64,000 nt of DNA from an uncultured Eubacterium sp. (GCA_905234495.1 CAJOHE010000008.1:114454-178453); one strand, 5' to 3'; positions 17,062 through 27,351 are shown, counted from the stretch's first letter. The notes: generated by a model not told the origin, from the letters alone. A program made the numbers and translations.

Positions 17062-18075
17062 TCAAAAGCCGAACAAGTTCACTATAACCATTGTAATTAT
17101 GAATGAAAACAGTAATGTTCCTACAAATGGGAATTTCATTTGCTTTTTTGATGTTAATCGTATCAGTAAACCAATTTTCGTTAACATCATAAGTAAATAC
17201 AGAACGGATAAGAGAACAAAAACGATTAGCCATGTAATAGAAAAACTCTTAATACTTTCCAAAAAATTTCCGCTGGAGTTTGCAGAATAAACTACCATAA
17301 CAATAGCGGCCATTAGCAAAAGTATACTGTAGATGATTGCTGTTACTGAGTGTTGAAATTTAATTTTACTTTGGTAACCGGTATTGATAACACATACTTT
17401 AGATGCCATCAAAACTCCGTTTTTATATTTACCTTCAACCTCAACTTCGGAATTATCTGTTATCTGCATTCCGCCTGCAATCGTCCCATGTACATTAACA
17501 GGAATATCAACATATTGGGAATAGCCCATAGCGTCCTTTCCGTTATCAATACGGAGAATAAAGCGGTGCAAAATATCTTCAAATCTTTGCCTATAAAATA
17601 TTGCATCAATAAGTTTATGGATAAATAATCGGCGATAAGTACCATCTTCTTTGCCGGAACTACTGTATTGTGATACTTTCCCTGTTACTGAAGTTATACC
17701 AGTTCTCTTCTTTTTATTGTTAATTGTAACGTTACTGGCGTTATTATTCATAACGGAAACAGAGTTTTTAGAACTATTAGTGGAAGGTAAACTATTATTA
17801 CTTTGATTTTTCGGTTGATATGTAGTCGCATTAGAAAAAGTATGGTTGCTATTAGAGCCAAGATTCGAAAAAGTTGTATTGGGAGACTCCGTTTCTGTAA
17901 ATGTCGGTTTTTTCTGCATAATCGGTAGTTTGGGTCGTCCTGAAATAGATTCAGGCTCAATAAACTCCATATCCAAATTGCTTTTACAAACGGGACATTG
18001 TGTTATTGAAAAATCTTCAGTATATGGATGTCCGGCACATTTGTTACAGTATTTTATAAGCATAACATTTTTCAC
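17062..18075 (-). CDS. Zinc-ribbon, OB-like, three-helix membrane protein
   Basis: The protein has 337 residues. It starts with a zinc ribbon (CNKC ... CPVC, within the first 35 residues). A Ser/Asn-rich disordered stretch follows (about 50-115). Next is a beta-rich segment of OB-fold style ('VTGKVSQY', then 'SEVEVEGKYKNGVLMASKV'). Three hydrophobic helices near 245-335 end the protein in the membrane. The function is unknown. It sits between the vWA and HerA genes and could anchor the ATPase or tubulin assembly to the membrane. The 17,000-17,060 spacer holds nothing obvious. Confidence 0.65.
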   Translation of the reverse strand: MKNVMLIKYCNKCAGHPYTEDFSITQCPVCKSNLDMEFIEPESISGRPKLPIMQKKPTFTETESPNTTFSNLGSNSNHTFSNATTYQPKNQSNNSLPSTNSSKNSVSVMNNNASNVTINNKKKRTGITSVTGKVSQYSSSGKEDGTYRRLFIHKLIDAIFYRQRFEDILHRFILRIDNGKDAMGYSQYVDIPVNVHGTIAGGMQITDNSEVEVEGKYKNGVLMASKVCVINTGYQSKIKFQHSVTAIIYSILLLMAAIVMVVYSANSSGNFLESIKSFSITWLIVFVLLSVLYLLMMLTKIGLLIRLTSKKQMKFPFVGTLLFSFIITMVIVNLFGF

Positions 18076-18219
18076 CTTTTATAGAGTATTGTTGATTACT
18101 ATGATATGTATAGAGATGATTTATTTAACTAACATATTTTATTATTGAGTGATGTTTTACCCAAAATGCGTATTGAGGCAATAAATATAAGAAATCATAC
18201 ATATAGTGGTTTTATATTC

Positions 18220-19017
18220 TTATTTGCCCAATTTACCTCCGGATGTTCCCTTTCCAAAGAATCCACTACCGAATGATCCACTACCGGATGTTCCGTTGTT
18301 GGAGTTACCGGCGCCAAATTGATTGTTTCCACTTTGATTGAAACCAATGGTCTTAACCTCGGGAATCGGCTGGAGCGTCGGAGGAACGCTTTCATTTTGT
18401 ATTTTTATAATGGCACTTGCAAGCATAGTTATAAAATCCGTATAATCAAATTGCTTTCCGTGTTTTAGTTCATATAAGCGCTCTCCGCCTGTTAGTTTTA
18501 AAGCTGTTCGGCGATCATATCCGGGTACGCCAAGCATCCAAAACACAAGCGTTCCGTCTTTTTTCATTTTTTCAATTTCTCTGGCGGCTGCTGTTACACT
18601 TCCGCCACATCCATCGGAAATTAATACAATATGAACCATTTTGAATAAATTGTTGTCAAGTTTTTCTTTTGCTTTCGTTATAGCGGAATCGAGAGCAGAA
18701 CCAAGATTTGTCCCACCGTCTGCAGATAGAGAAACGGGAGTATAGTTTGCCAAAGGCCTCCAGTCTGAAACGAGGCGCACAGAACTTGAAAAAGCCATAA
18801 CGGCTATTTCAATATTAGTTTTTGCAAAATTGTTGTTGGCGGAAACGTCGCCGGGGAAACGGTTAATTGCATCGTTCAAGCTGATAATATTATTGCCGCT
18901 CATAGAGCCAGATTCATCCAGCAGAAATAGAACTGCTGCGTGAGTAGCAGAAACAGTTACTTCTTGACCTACAGTTCTAATACCCGTATCCGAATCGTTA
19001 AGACCTATAAATTTCAT
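18220..19017 (-). CDS. Cytoplasmic vWA-domain protein with FG-containing tail
   Basis: The protein has 265 residues. The MIDAS metal site is D34-x-S36-x-S38 ('DESGSM'), with the later Thr in 'SADGGTNLG' and Asp in 'LISDGCGG', so metal binding looks intact. The first 25 residues have no signal. The last 40 residues are Gly/Ser/Asn-rich with QFG, SFG and FFG motifs and a 'FGKGT' element that also occurs in the tail of the next vWA protein upstream. vWA domains with intact MIDAS usually bind partner proteins. The spacing to the neighbouring gene is 33 bases. Confidence 0.85.
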   Translation of the reverse strand: MKFIGLNDSDTGIRTVGQEVTVSATHAAVLFLLDESGSMSGNNIISLNDAINRFPGDVSANNNFAKTNIEIAVMAFSSSVRLVSDWRPLANYTPVSLSADGGTNLGSALDSAITKAKEKLDNNLFKMVHIVLISDGCGGSVTAAAREIEKMKKDGTLVFWMLGVPGYDRRTALKLTGGERLYELKHGKQFDYTDFITMLASAIIKIQNESVPPTLQPIPEVKTIGFNQSGNNQFGAGNSNNGTSGSGSFGSGFFGKGTSGGKLGK

Positions 19018-19050
19018 AATATCTCCTTCTTTGTAAATTAAGAATCAATT

Positions 19051-20523
19051 TTACTGTTTATATTGGTTATCAAAAAAACCGTGGTTTTCATTATTGGAAT
19101 TACCATTAAACAAGTCATTATTGTTTCCGTTGTTTGTCCCTTTACCGAATACCCCCCCTATATTTTTATCTGAATTATTAATGTCAAGCACTCCGCTATT
19201 TCTATTATCTTTGTTAAACAAGCTGGCAGATCCGTCACTTTCATTGTTAACAACTGCTTCGCCAATTTGTTTAATGCCAGTGAGTGACTGTTCTTCCATA
19301 CCCAGTTTATTTACATTAAAGGTTCCTGTATTAACAACAGGTGGATTATTATCAATAATGACTCCGGCTGGTTTCTTTTTCTTAATTAATATCGTTCCTA
19401 AGGTCAATGACCAAAGCACATCAAAGACTAATCTGAGAAAGGCCGATGGCACACCGACAGAGTTGCCGACTTCCAATATCAATGCTGCCAAGAAGCATAT
19501 AATTGCGGAAAAGACATAAGCCATTTTGCCGAAATCGTTATTTTCGGAACAAAGCATCATCTTTAATAAAGACCAAATCAACGCCATTATTAAAAGAAAG
19601 AAAACACGCAAGAAAGCATATAAGCCATCATTTTTATATACGATTCTCTCGGAAAGCAAATTTCTGTCTACATTGTAATCAACCGCTTTAGTAAATTCAG
19701 CTCCGAGGGAAGTTACGTCAGTGCAAAGCACATACACACCTCCGGTAGATTCGGCAATTTTTTTTAATAAACTTTCAGAACTGCCAATCATACCGATAGA
19801 ACTAATGCTAATCATTCTCTGCCTGCATTTTCTTGCTATATTGTGTAACCCAAAGGAAGTGCTGCCGCCATCGCTTACAAGTAGTATTTTTGGGTATTCA
19901 CCGGCATTTTGTATTGTTCCGTTTTCCAAATCACATAAAACATCATTTATGCTGGAAATAATCTCGGTGCCACCGTAAGAAGAAAAAGCCAAATCCTGAT
20001 CTGTGAGTTCTGATTGATATGCTTTCATGTTCCTCAGCTGATGAGCGTTTTCAGAAAAACTATAAACAGCAAAAGGAAGTTCACTATTTTTCATTACATC
20101 ATTCACGGCTTGAATTCTGTAATTCTCACTACCCTCCATTGAACCGGAATCGTCAATTAAAAAGATCAATGAAGTTGGTTCCGGAATATCTGTGTTTCCA
20201 AGTTCATATAGAAACTCAAAGGTTCCTGTCAACAGAGAAAAAACTAATAGCACAACCAAAAAGATTATTCCCGAAGAGTGAATTTTCCTTCGAAAAACAT
20301 CCGAAGGAAGCTTTTTCATCAAAATAATGATTAAAGCAACAAAAAGGAATGCAAACAAAATAATAAAGTATAATGAAATTCCCAAAGGAGTAAACAACCT
20401 GTCGGTAAGTCCTTTAAAAAGTATTTCGCCAGTTATCCATGCCACTATTCCGGTTACTATTGAAACAACTAAATATACTGTTAAAACAAGCCATTTTTTT
20501 GTTTTCAGCGTTTTCTTTGACAT
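19051..20523 (-). CDS. Membrane vWA-domain protein with FG-containing tail
   Basis: The protein has 490 residues. Three hydrophobic helices lie near 10-35, 45-68 and 80-105, then a vWA domain with MIDAS 'DDSGSM' (near 125). Three further helices follow (about 305-385). A final ~100-residue Asn/Gly/Ser-rich tail carries 'GGVFGKGT', 'LFNG' and 'GFFD'. The layout resembles BatA/BatB-type membrane vWA proteins, but the tail is unlike them. It is downstream of the tubulin-like gene and upstream of the soluble vWA gene. It probably forms a membrane platform for the complex; this is inference. Confidence 0.8.
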   Translation of the reverse strand: MSKKTLKTKKWLVLTVYLVVSIVTGIVAWITGEILFKGLTDRLFTPLGISLYFIILFAFLFVALIIILMKKLPSDVFRRKIHSSGIIFLVVLLVFSLLTGTFEFLYELGNTDIPEPTSLIFLIDDSGSMEGSENYRIQAVNDVMKNSELPFAVYSFSENAHQLRNMKAYQSELTDQDLAFSSYGGTEIISSINDVLCDLENGTIQNAGEYPKILLVSDGGSTSFGLHNIARKCRQRMISISSIGMIGSSESLLKKIAESTGGVYVLCTDVTSLGAEFTKAVDYNVDRNLLSERIVYKNDGLYAFLRVFFLLIMALIWSLLKMMLCSENNDFGKMAYVFSAIICFLAALILEVGNSVGVPSAFLRLVFDVLWSLTLGTILIKKKKPAGVIIDNNPPVVNTGTFNVNKLGMEEQSLTGIKQIGEAVVNNESDGSASLFNKDNRNSGVLDINNSDKNIGGVFGKGTNNGNNNDLFNGNSNNENHGFFDNQYKQ

Positions 20524-20639
20524 TAACTGTCACCTCTGAATTTTGATGTTGATTCGATAAGTCCCGCCACATACAAGAATAGTGTGTGACGGGACCATCT
20601 TTACATTATTGATATAAAACTATGTGAAAAGTTTTGCCA

Positions 20640-23600
20640 TTAGTCTAAATCCGGAACCAGCATACCGTCACCAACTTCAACAAAGTGATTTAAAGACTCA
20701 ATTACTTTGTTGACATTATCAATAATATCTTTTCCGTGATTTACCGTTGTAGGATATCCGTATGTATTCTGGTATCTTGACAGGCCGAATTTTCTATATA
20801 CGTCTTTATAAATCTTCTCCATATCGTAGTCATTAAATGCATCGGAATCCATGGCTGTTTTAAGCGGCTCAAGGATATCGGTTTTCCAGTCCGGCATAGC
20901 TTGCTTTGTCGTAAGCTGCTCCGGGGATAATAATTGGTCAGTTACTTGGAACGGTGCGTAAGCAGACTGGATGCGCTTTTGCATAGAATCATTAGCCTCT
21001 ATTGCTGAACAAAATGCTGAAATCTTTAAGAAGGATTCTAACTGTTTGTCCAGATCCAAGGTGAAACCGTTACTGCAATTAAGTAAATCTTCCGTCTGAC
21101 CGGTAGGCGCTTTACAAATAAGATGTCCTTTATCTGTAAGAATCCAACCGAGTTTATATGCAGCAAGATAATATCCGATGAGTTTTGTCATACCTTGCTC
21201 ACGACGCAATGCATTTTTTATGCGTTCTATTTCTCCGAAGAAATCTTTTTCTTCATAGAATTTTGCTTCAGCACGAACCTTGTTCAAGACAGTCATATCC
21301 ATACGGACTAAGCGTTCAAGGTTTGAAATCTCGTACTCAAATTCTGGCTTTTTTGCCTGTACGCCGGCAAAGTTACTATTAATAACGCTTATGTTAGTAT
21401 CAAGATACTGTTCTGTCAGATAGTAGTTTTTGTTATGATGTTCCTCTTCGCCAAGAGCTTTTACTGCATCAATCCAAGTGGGCAAAGCATCAGGACCTTC
21501 ACTTACGATATCATGAGCTCTTAGCATTTCTGCTAACTTATCAATCGTCTTATTCATAAGAATATCAACAGTTAACTGCTCGTCTCCAACGTAGTCACTC
21601 TTCTTGAGAATAACCAATTTATACCGAGCGTTTTCGCCGGGATTATTTTCAGGCAGATAGAGATATCCGCCTTCAAGTGCTGATTTTACGAGAGAACGAA
21701 CCTCTTCAAAAACCATTTTGTCATGATTTCCTCCCGGATGCTGATCAGGAGATATCGGTTCGACTGCCATTGTCACGCTGAAGTACTGATCGGCATCAAC
21801 ACCGTAAAGCTCCGGCATATTCTCTTGCCAGCAACCTGTAACCTCATCTCCGTGACGACCTGCCATTGTTGCATAATTTGTTTCGGATGAAAAATAACGC
21901 AAAGCATAGTCACGCATTCTGTATACAAAAGGAAGTGGGAACGGACCAGCATTTTTGAAAAGTGCTATTTCTGTTTTTGGATTACCAAAAGCGTTTGAAT
22001 CTGCACAATGGAATGCGCCATTTGTTGGCAACATATTGCTCAGAATGTTGTTTAATCGTGGTAAATCGCTAATTGAAATTATTTCTATTTGACTGTCAAA
22101 TACGCTGGATACTTCTGGAGATACAGAATATTTTATCATACTGCCACGGTTTAATTCGGAATATATTTTTTCTGCAACAATTTGAAGTGCTACATCACGT
22201 TCGTTAGGATTGTTGTCCCAAAAATTATTTAGATCAGCTAAAGTTATTTTTCGATTTTCACCGGGTTGAAGTACTTTGGCTTTAAATATATTAGGATCGC
22301 AGTAAATCATTACAAGGAATTTTTCAAGCATACCACTAATCAATGGATCTGTGACTGTTTTGAAAACTTCGCGAATTTTATTTACAGCATTGGTAGCAGC
22401 CCTTTCTTGGTCATCATCAGACGCCAAGGCTTCCCAGTAGCCGCGATAATTAGTTCCAAATAACGTTGAGAAAAGTCCTTGCTCAGCATCAATTACTTCC
22501 TGATTGTTTAAATAGCCTTCAAAAAAGCCTTCAAACAGTTCACTATTTGCTAGTGCATTATCAATGTTGAAAGCGTCCACACAGAAAACAGAACCGTAGC
22601 CGTTTTTTTGTAACGTTGAATGCATAAATCGATTGGCATCTTCATTTACAATCTCTTCAATAGCTTTCATTATCGGCACATAGGTTTCAAATGTCTTGTT
22701 ATTCAATTCAACAAGTCTTGTTTCAATTGTGTTAAGAACAACCGGCATTGCCTGTGCATATAACTGATACTCATATTCAGATTTGGAATAAGCCTCGCAA
22801 AGGTCAACCATTCTTACTGTTTCAGCATCAGTAACATGTATATCTTCTGCAAGCTCATTCTTATAATTTGTCATTGATGCTTCTGCTAAATCACGTGCAT
22901 TTTGCAATAGCTGAAGCTTCCCGGGTAATTCAACTGTTAAATTATGAACGCGATCAATAAGTCCGGCTACCGAACCATCCTTCATTCCGGACATAAATAC
23001 AATTGCTCCATAAGGACCGACAAGATTCCAAAGAGCGGCATTGTTAAACAGATTTGTTTCTATTAAACCGTTGTATGTATCCCAAATTCTGTTCATATCT
23101 GCGTTTGCATTCGAAATTGCATTGTTTGCTATTTCTCTTGCCTTATTCACTGCCGCAGAAGCGTCACACTTGACTCTCAGTGCTTCCGGTTGTGGATATG
23201 CGGCAGAATTTTCCTCGATACGAAAACTGAAATTGTGCCAGCCGTTCAGTGCATCAGCAGTTGCATAGACTTTTTCGAGAGAATCCAGTCCGCATGTTTG
23301 TGCAAACTGTTCTATATCGCCATTTCCTATACTGTTGATTGCTTTGAAAAACTTATTGTGAAGCAAATCATTAAGAATAAGATTTATACAATAAGCCGCC
23401 ATTTCGTTGCGCGGAATATATATGGATTTATAATCAAACGAAGCATAATTATAGTGCATGGAAACGGGGTGATTTGTATACTTCATTTTTGAGGACTCTC
23501 CGTATATACCGGCACCCTGTCTATTTGGATCATTTGACTTTCCAATATTATTATTGCCCCAAGTATCAATAACGCCTTTTATATTACACAGATTGCTAAG

Positions 23601-24587
23601 AATATTCTGGGTGTTTTCGCCGTCTATTTTAGCAGATTCACGGAACAAGTTTAAAAGAGAAATTGCTGTTGCGCCAATGATATCACTCTCTGAGCTATTG
23701 GTATCCGTTTCTGAAATAAAGAATACGTATTCACGATCAAATATTGGTAATTTCGATTCGAGCTTTGTCTCCATGTTTCCATTTATATCAATGGGTGTAT
23801 TGAGTGGGAGCGAATATACAACGTGATCTCCGTAACCCACACTCATAAAATAATCCAGTTCTTTCATTGAGGCGTAGCCGTTTCTCTGCAGTATATCCCA
23901 AATAGCAGGAGTAACAAACGTTTCGTTTCTCTGTACGTCAGGCGTATAGAAAACACCAAATACAGAGTTGTTTGGATTGTCCTTGGCAAGCTCGCGTACC
24001 ATATAAGAAATATCAATGAAAGTGCCGCTGCCCGTTCCGCCGGAAATACCTGCTACGATGATAATCTGCATTCCTATGCCGCCTGCACCGCCTCCCATAG
24101 CATTAATTCGTTGTGCTATCCTTGAACGAAGTTCACCATAGGCAGGACCGCCGCAAAGCATAACCTTTCCCACGGTGCGTCGCTGTTGCGCACCTTGATT
24201 AGTGATTGGATAAGGTGGCACTTCATTATGCACAAATGAGTTAATATAAGGTGATCTCGGAAACTGTAAAAGATGTTGTACTTCAGGAGAATAAAGAGAA
24301 TACATATCCGCACGGTCAATGTTTCCACCGTTCAGACTATCGATTTTATTAAAGCAGCGTATATCTGTATCAATAGCTAACCATGATAGCCTGCCTTGGT
24401 CGTCAAAGTCTCTGCGATATACGCCGACAAGTTCATTGACTGTTTTGCAGCCCAGACCACCGATACCTATAACAAGTATCCTGCTGTTAGCTTCGATTTC
24501 GGACTTTGCAGCTCCGGTTATAATTCCGCCGCCCTGTGAACAGAGTTCGGCAAGTCTTTTTTTTGCTTCAGCTTGAGTAATTGGCAT
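20640..24587 (-). CDS. Large tubulin-like GTPase (Tubulin_2 type), protein B
   Basis: The protein has 1,315 residues, starting after a GGAGGG site. It carries the nucleotide loop 'GIGGLGC' (41-47) and 'GISGGTGSG' (180-188, the tubulin signature with Ser for one Gly), then 'TFIDISYMV' and 'FYTPDVQRNE'. The latter matches 'LFTPDVQEND' in protein A. The first ~480 residues are the GTPase part. The remaining ~830 are helical and unrecognised, longer than in protein A. Such large tubulin relatives occur scattered in bacteria beside vWA genes. It should bind GTP and may build filaments or rings. It is second in its operon, just after the secreted vWA gene. Confidence 0.85.
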   Translation of the reverse strand: MPITQAEAKKRLAELCSQGGGIITGAAKSEIEANSRILVIGIGGLGCKTVNELVGVYRRDFDDQGRLSWLAIDTDIRCFNKIDSLNGGNIDRADMYSLYSPEVQHLLQFPRSPYINSFVHNEVPPYPITNQGAQQRRTVGKVMLCGGPAYGELRSRIAQRINAMGGGAGGIGMQIIIVAGISGGTGSGTFIDISYMVRELAKDNPNNSVFGVFYTPDVQRNETFVTPAIWDILQRNGYASMKELDYFMSVGYGDHVVYSLPLNTPIDINGNMETKLESKLPIFDREYVFFISETDTNSSESDIIGATAISLLNLFRESAKIDGENTQNILSNLCNIKGVIDTWGNNNIGKSNDPNRQGAGIYGESSKMKYTNHPVSMHYNYASFDYKSIYIPRNEMAAYCINLILNDLLHNKFFKAINSIGNGDIEQFAQTCGLDSLEKVYATADALNGWHNFSFRIEENSAAYPQPEALRVKCDASAAVNKAREIANNAISNANADMNRIWDTYNGLIETNLFNNAALWNLVGPYGAIVFMSGMKDGSVAGLIDRVHNLTVELPGKLQLLQNARDLAEASMTNYKNELAEDIHVTDAETVRMVDLCEAYSKSEYEYQLYAQAMPVVLNTIETRLVELNNKTFETYVPIMKAIEEIVNEDANRFMHSTLQKNGYGSVFCVDAFNIDNALANSELFEGFFEGYLNNQEVIDAEQGLFSTLFGTNYRGYWEALASDDDQERAATNAVNKIREVFKTVTDPLISGMLEKFLVMIYCDPNIFKAKVLQPGENRKITLADLNNFWDNNPNERDVALQIVAEKIYSELNRGSMIKYSVSPEVSSVFDSQIEIISISDLPRLNNILSNMLPTNGAFHCADSNAFGNPKTEIALFKNAGPFPLPFVYRMRDYALRYFSSETNYATMAGRHGDEVTGCWQENMPELYGVDADQYFSVTMAVEPISPDQHPGGNHDKMVFEEVRSLVKSALEGGYLYLPENNPGENARYKLVILKKSDYVGDEQLTVDILMNKTIDKLAEMLRAHDIVSEGPDALPTWIDAVKALGEEEHHNKNYYLTEQYLDTNISVINSNFAGVQAKKPEFEYEISNLERLVRMDMTVLNKVRAEAKFYEEKDFFGEIERIKNALRREQGMTKLIGYYLAAYKLGWILTDKGHLICKAPTGQTEDLLNCSNGFTLDLDKQLESFLKISAFCSAIEANDSMQKRIQSAYAPFQVTDQLLSPEQLTTKQAMPDWKTDILEPLKTAMDSDAFNDYDMEKIYKDVYRKFGLSRYQNTYGYPTTVNHGKDIIDNVNKVIESLNHFVEVGDGMLVPDLD

Positions 24588-24644
24588 AAAAATCCCTCCG
24601 TTTTTTGATTTATAAATTATTTTATTTTATTGAAAAGAGCAGAA

Positions 24645-27293
24645 CTAACTCCGTTCAAGTTCAACGCTTACACGAATGCCCTTCTTAACATCCGATTTGT
24701 TATCGGTAATAACATTGAAATCCAACAAAACAATGCCTTTTTGATAATAGGGGAGTTCCGCTTTATTCTTGGCGAGGTGTGGATTATTCATTGTTATTCC
24801 TTGTTTTTTTAATATCTTCTTATCAATTTTTAATGTTGCACCGCTTTTACCACCTATTGTGCCAATTAGATACATCTTCGAAGTGGCAACGCGCACGCTG
24901 CTCAATCGCTTTTCAAGTTCTTGCGCAACTGTAAATTGCTCACCCGGTAATTGGCGTTTCAGATAGTCGTACAAGTCTCCGTAATAGCCTTCAAGAATTG
25001 CTTCGACAGTAGTTTTTTTAATGCGTTTTCCACCGAAATCATAAGCGCCGTTAAATCGATTAATGGCCTCCAGTTCGGAATTAACTTTAGTGCCACCAAA
25101 AATGCTTTCTTCCGGTTCGATTGAAGTTTGAGAATTGCCAAAGACATTGGCAAACTGCGCATTTGAATTCTGCGAGTTCCCAAAAACTCCGTTTTTATCA
25201 AGCGATGCATTTTGCGTACTGCCAAAAACTCCGGAATTCGTCTGGGGAGTTGCGGTTGTGCTTTGATTTGAGTGAGTGTTACCAAACAGCCCTCCAAGCG
25301 AAGAAGAACTGTTTTGTGTGCTGCCGAACACTCCGGATTGTGTTGGAGTGGAGGCAGGATTGGTGTTTCCTTTTTCTACAATAATAGGATTGATGTTTTG
25401 CTTAATGTTACTTTTTGAAAGTTCGTTGCTGCCGTTCTGGTTTATATAACAAAAGCCGTTTGAGTCTTGTCTGAAGTATCCGGCAGCATCTATTTCGCCG
25501 TCAGCAACTATACATATGCGTGCTTTGCCAAAAAGATGGATTCTGGCACGAAAAGCAGAGACAGCCAAAAGCACAACAAATAAAACTATTAATGCTATCG
25601 TCGAAATGATTCCTGCTACAGCAAGCGGATCATGCACTTTGACTTTAAATGAGGTTTCAACTGCGTTTCCTTGAGCGTCTTTGTATTGTATAGTTACAAG
25701 AGTTGAAGTCCATTTTTTTCCAGTGATTTCAATAACATCATCTTTTATTGAGATATCTGCTGCATCAGGTTCAGAGACGTTTAATACAGAAGCTTCTATT
25801 GCATCATTTTCGTCATCTTTTACATATTGGTAAATGTCATTTATCTCAATAGTTTTGTTTTTATTAACATCAGCGGTTTCAATATTTTTGACCAATTCAA
25901 CCGGCTTATTACTTGAGGCGACAGTCAATGTGTCTTCACGGTAAACAGTATCCCAATCAAGTCTAATAGTTATATCATAATAACTGTCTTCTAAAATTGT
26001 AAAGTTTCCGACAAATGAGTAGCCTTCTCGGGTAAGCTCTATAGTTTTTTCATCATCCGGATTTGCTCTTGAAACCAAAACGGCCGTTGCGGATTTAACG
26101 GAGTCGTATATACCATCTTCCGTAATATCGGTTCCATCATATGTTAGCCGTGTTTTAATGCCAATTGAATCGTTGGTGTAAGCAACACCGTCAGGGTTCC
26201 CTTCAGGGAAAACCAATATGCTTGATAAATTCATTTTAAAATGTTCAAGCAGACCGACATGTATATCTTCGCCTTCTATTCCTTCAACAGTAAGCAGCCA
26301 CGTTCCTGATTTAGGCATAATGATTTTTATACTTGCAGCAGTTGCATCTTTATCATATCTAACATTGCCTGAATTGCTCAGTGATATTTCAGTTCCTGAA
26401 GGATCATATAAATGCACTTTTCCGTTAGATATGGAATCGTTCTTTCCTCCTGCAATTCTTATGTTTGCCTCTACGACACTTGGGCTCACATCAATTTCAC
26501 ATTCATGGTAGCCGCCGTCTCCCGGTATTGTTGCAACTGTCTTATAATTTAAATCGCAGACATCAGCAAGAAACTCAATTAACAATTGCTCTATTTCAGA
26601 TATACTGTTTATTGCTTTGAATTTTCCACTAGTATTTTGAGAAAGGTTTTCCAGTTTAATTAAGCCTTCTCCATTAGTTCCCATTGAACTGCTTCCGTCA
26701 GAAGTTGTATAGTCATATCCTACACAGTAAATGCGGCAATCATTGTTTTTGGCCCACTGTATTGCAGTTGCTTCATTATCATTGCATTTAGAAAGAGCCA
26801 AATCATTATTATCAAAATCATTTACACCGTCTGTGAAAAGAATAATGGCTTTTTCACGGTCTCCGTTTGATTCAGTGTTTAACAATTCAGTTGCTGCATA
26901 TACCGCATTACCTATTCCGGTTCCGCCTTTATAGTTGATTGATGAAACCGCAGTACGAATAGTTTCCAATCCCGAAAAATCTTCAAGTCCAATCAACGAA
27001 GGCTTTTTTTGCTCGTTTTGTGTAAGCACAGTTGGGTATTCATTAAAACTGATTATTGCGACTCTGCTATCTTCAGCCGGCATCATATTAACAAGCATTC
27101 TAACTGCGTCAAGAGCGGTTCGTTCTTTGTCTGAAAATAGCATTGACCCGCTAGAATCGACAACAACTACTAAATCAAGGGGTTTATATTGCTTTTCCTG
27201 TTGTATATCATCTGCAAATGCACAAAAAAATGTTGGTACCAATATGCTTAAAACCAGTAAAAATAACAGCGATTTTATTAGCTTTTTCTTCAA
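24645..27293 (-). CDS. Secreted/membrane vWA protein with cytoplasmic FG-repeat region
   Basis: About 882 residues. The start is set at TTG 27293 (GTG 27296 is possible) because GAGGTG precedes it; the in-frame ATG at 27344 has no site. A signal peptide ('LIKSLLFLLVLSILVPTFF') leads to a vWA domain with intact MIDAS 'VDSSGSM', then beta-rich extracellular domains and one membrane helix ('IISTIALIVLFVVLLAVSAF'). The cytoplasmic part has a low-complexity stretch with six FG motifs (GVFG x3, GLFG, NVFG, SIFG) and a ~130-residue C-terminal domain with 'DFGGKRI'. It opens the cluster and likely links outside recognition to the inner tubulin machine. That role is inference. Confidence 0.8.
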   Translation of the reverse strand: MKKKLIKSLLFLLVLSILVPTFFCAFADDIQQEKQYKPLDLVVVVDSSGSMLFSDKERTALDAVRMLVNMMPAEDSRVAIISFNEYPTVLTQNEQKKPSLIGLEDFSGLETIRTAVSSINYKGGTGIGNAVYAATELLNTESNGDREKAIILFTDGVNDFDNNDLALSKCNDNEATAIQWAKNNDCRIYCVGYDYTTSDGSSSMGTNGEGLIKLENLSQNTSGKFKAINSISEIEQLLIEFLADVCDLNYKTVATIPGDGGYHECEIDVSPSVVEANIRIAGGKNDSISNGKVHLYDPSGTEISLSNSGNVRYDKDATAASIKIIMPKSGTWLLTVEGIEGEDIHVGLLEHFKMNLSSILVFPEGNPDGVAYTNDSIGIKTRLTYDGTDITEDGIYDSVKSATAVLVSRANPDDEKTIELTREGYSFVGNFTILEDSYYDITIRLDWDTVYREDTLTVASSNKPVELVKNIETADVNKNKTIEINDIYQYVKDDENDAIEASVLNVSEPDAADISIKDDVIEITGKKWTSTLVTIQYKDAQGNAVETSFKVKVHDPLAVAGIISTIALIVLFVVLLAVSAFRARIHLFGKARICIVADGEIDAAGYFRQDSNGFCYINQNGSNELSKSNIKQNINPIIVEKGNTNPASTPTQSGVFGSTQNSSSSLGGLFGNTHSNQSTTATPQTNSGVFGSTQNASLDKNGVFGNSQNSNAQFANVFGNSQTSIEPEESIFGGTKVNSELEAINRFNGAYDFGGKRIKKTTVEAILEGYYGDLYDYLKRQLPGEQFTVAQELEKRLSSVRVATSKMYLIGTIGGKSGATLKIDKKILKKQGITMNNPHLAKNKAELPYYQKGIVLLDFNVITDNKSDVKKGIRVSVELERS
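25090..25345 (-). repeat. GLFG/GVFG-type repeat region
   Basis: Imperfect in-frame repeats encode 'G-V/L-F-G-x-T/S-Q/H-N' units spaced 10-20 residues apart in a Ser/Asn/Gln/Thr-rich stretch. It lies between the membrane helix and the C-terminal domain of the vWA protein. Confidence 0.8.
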
Positions 27294-27351
27294 CACGTTC
27301 ACCTCGTATTCTTTCAATAAACAAAAAATGGAAAGCACTCTCAATATATGT

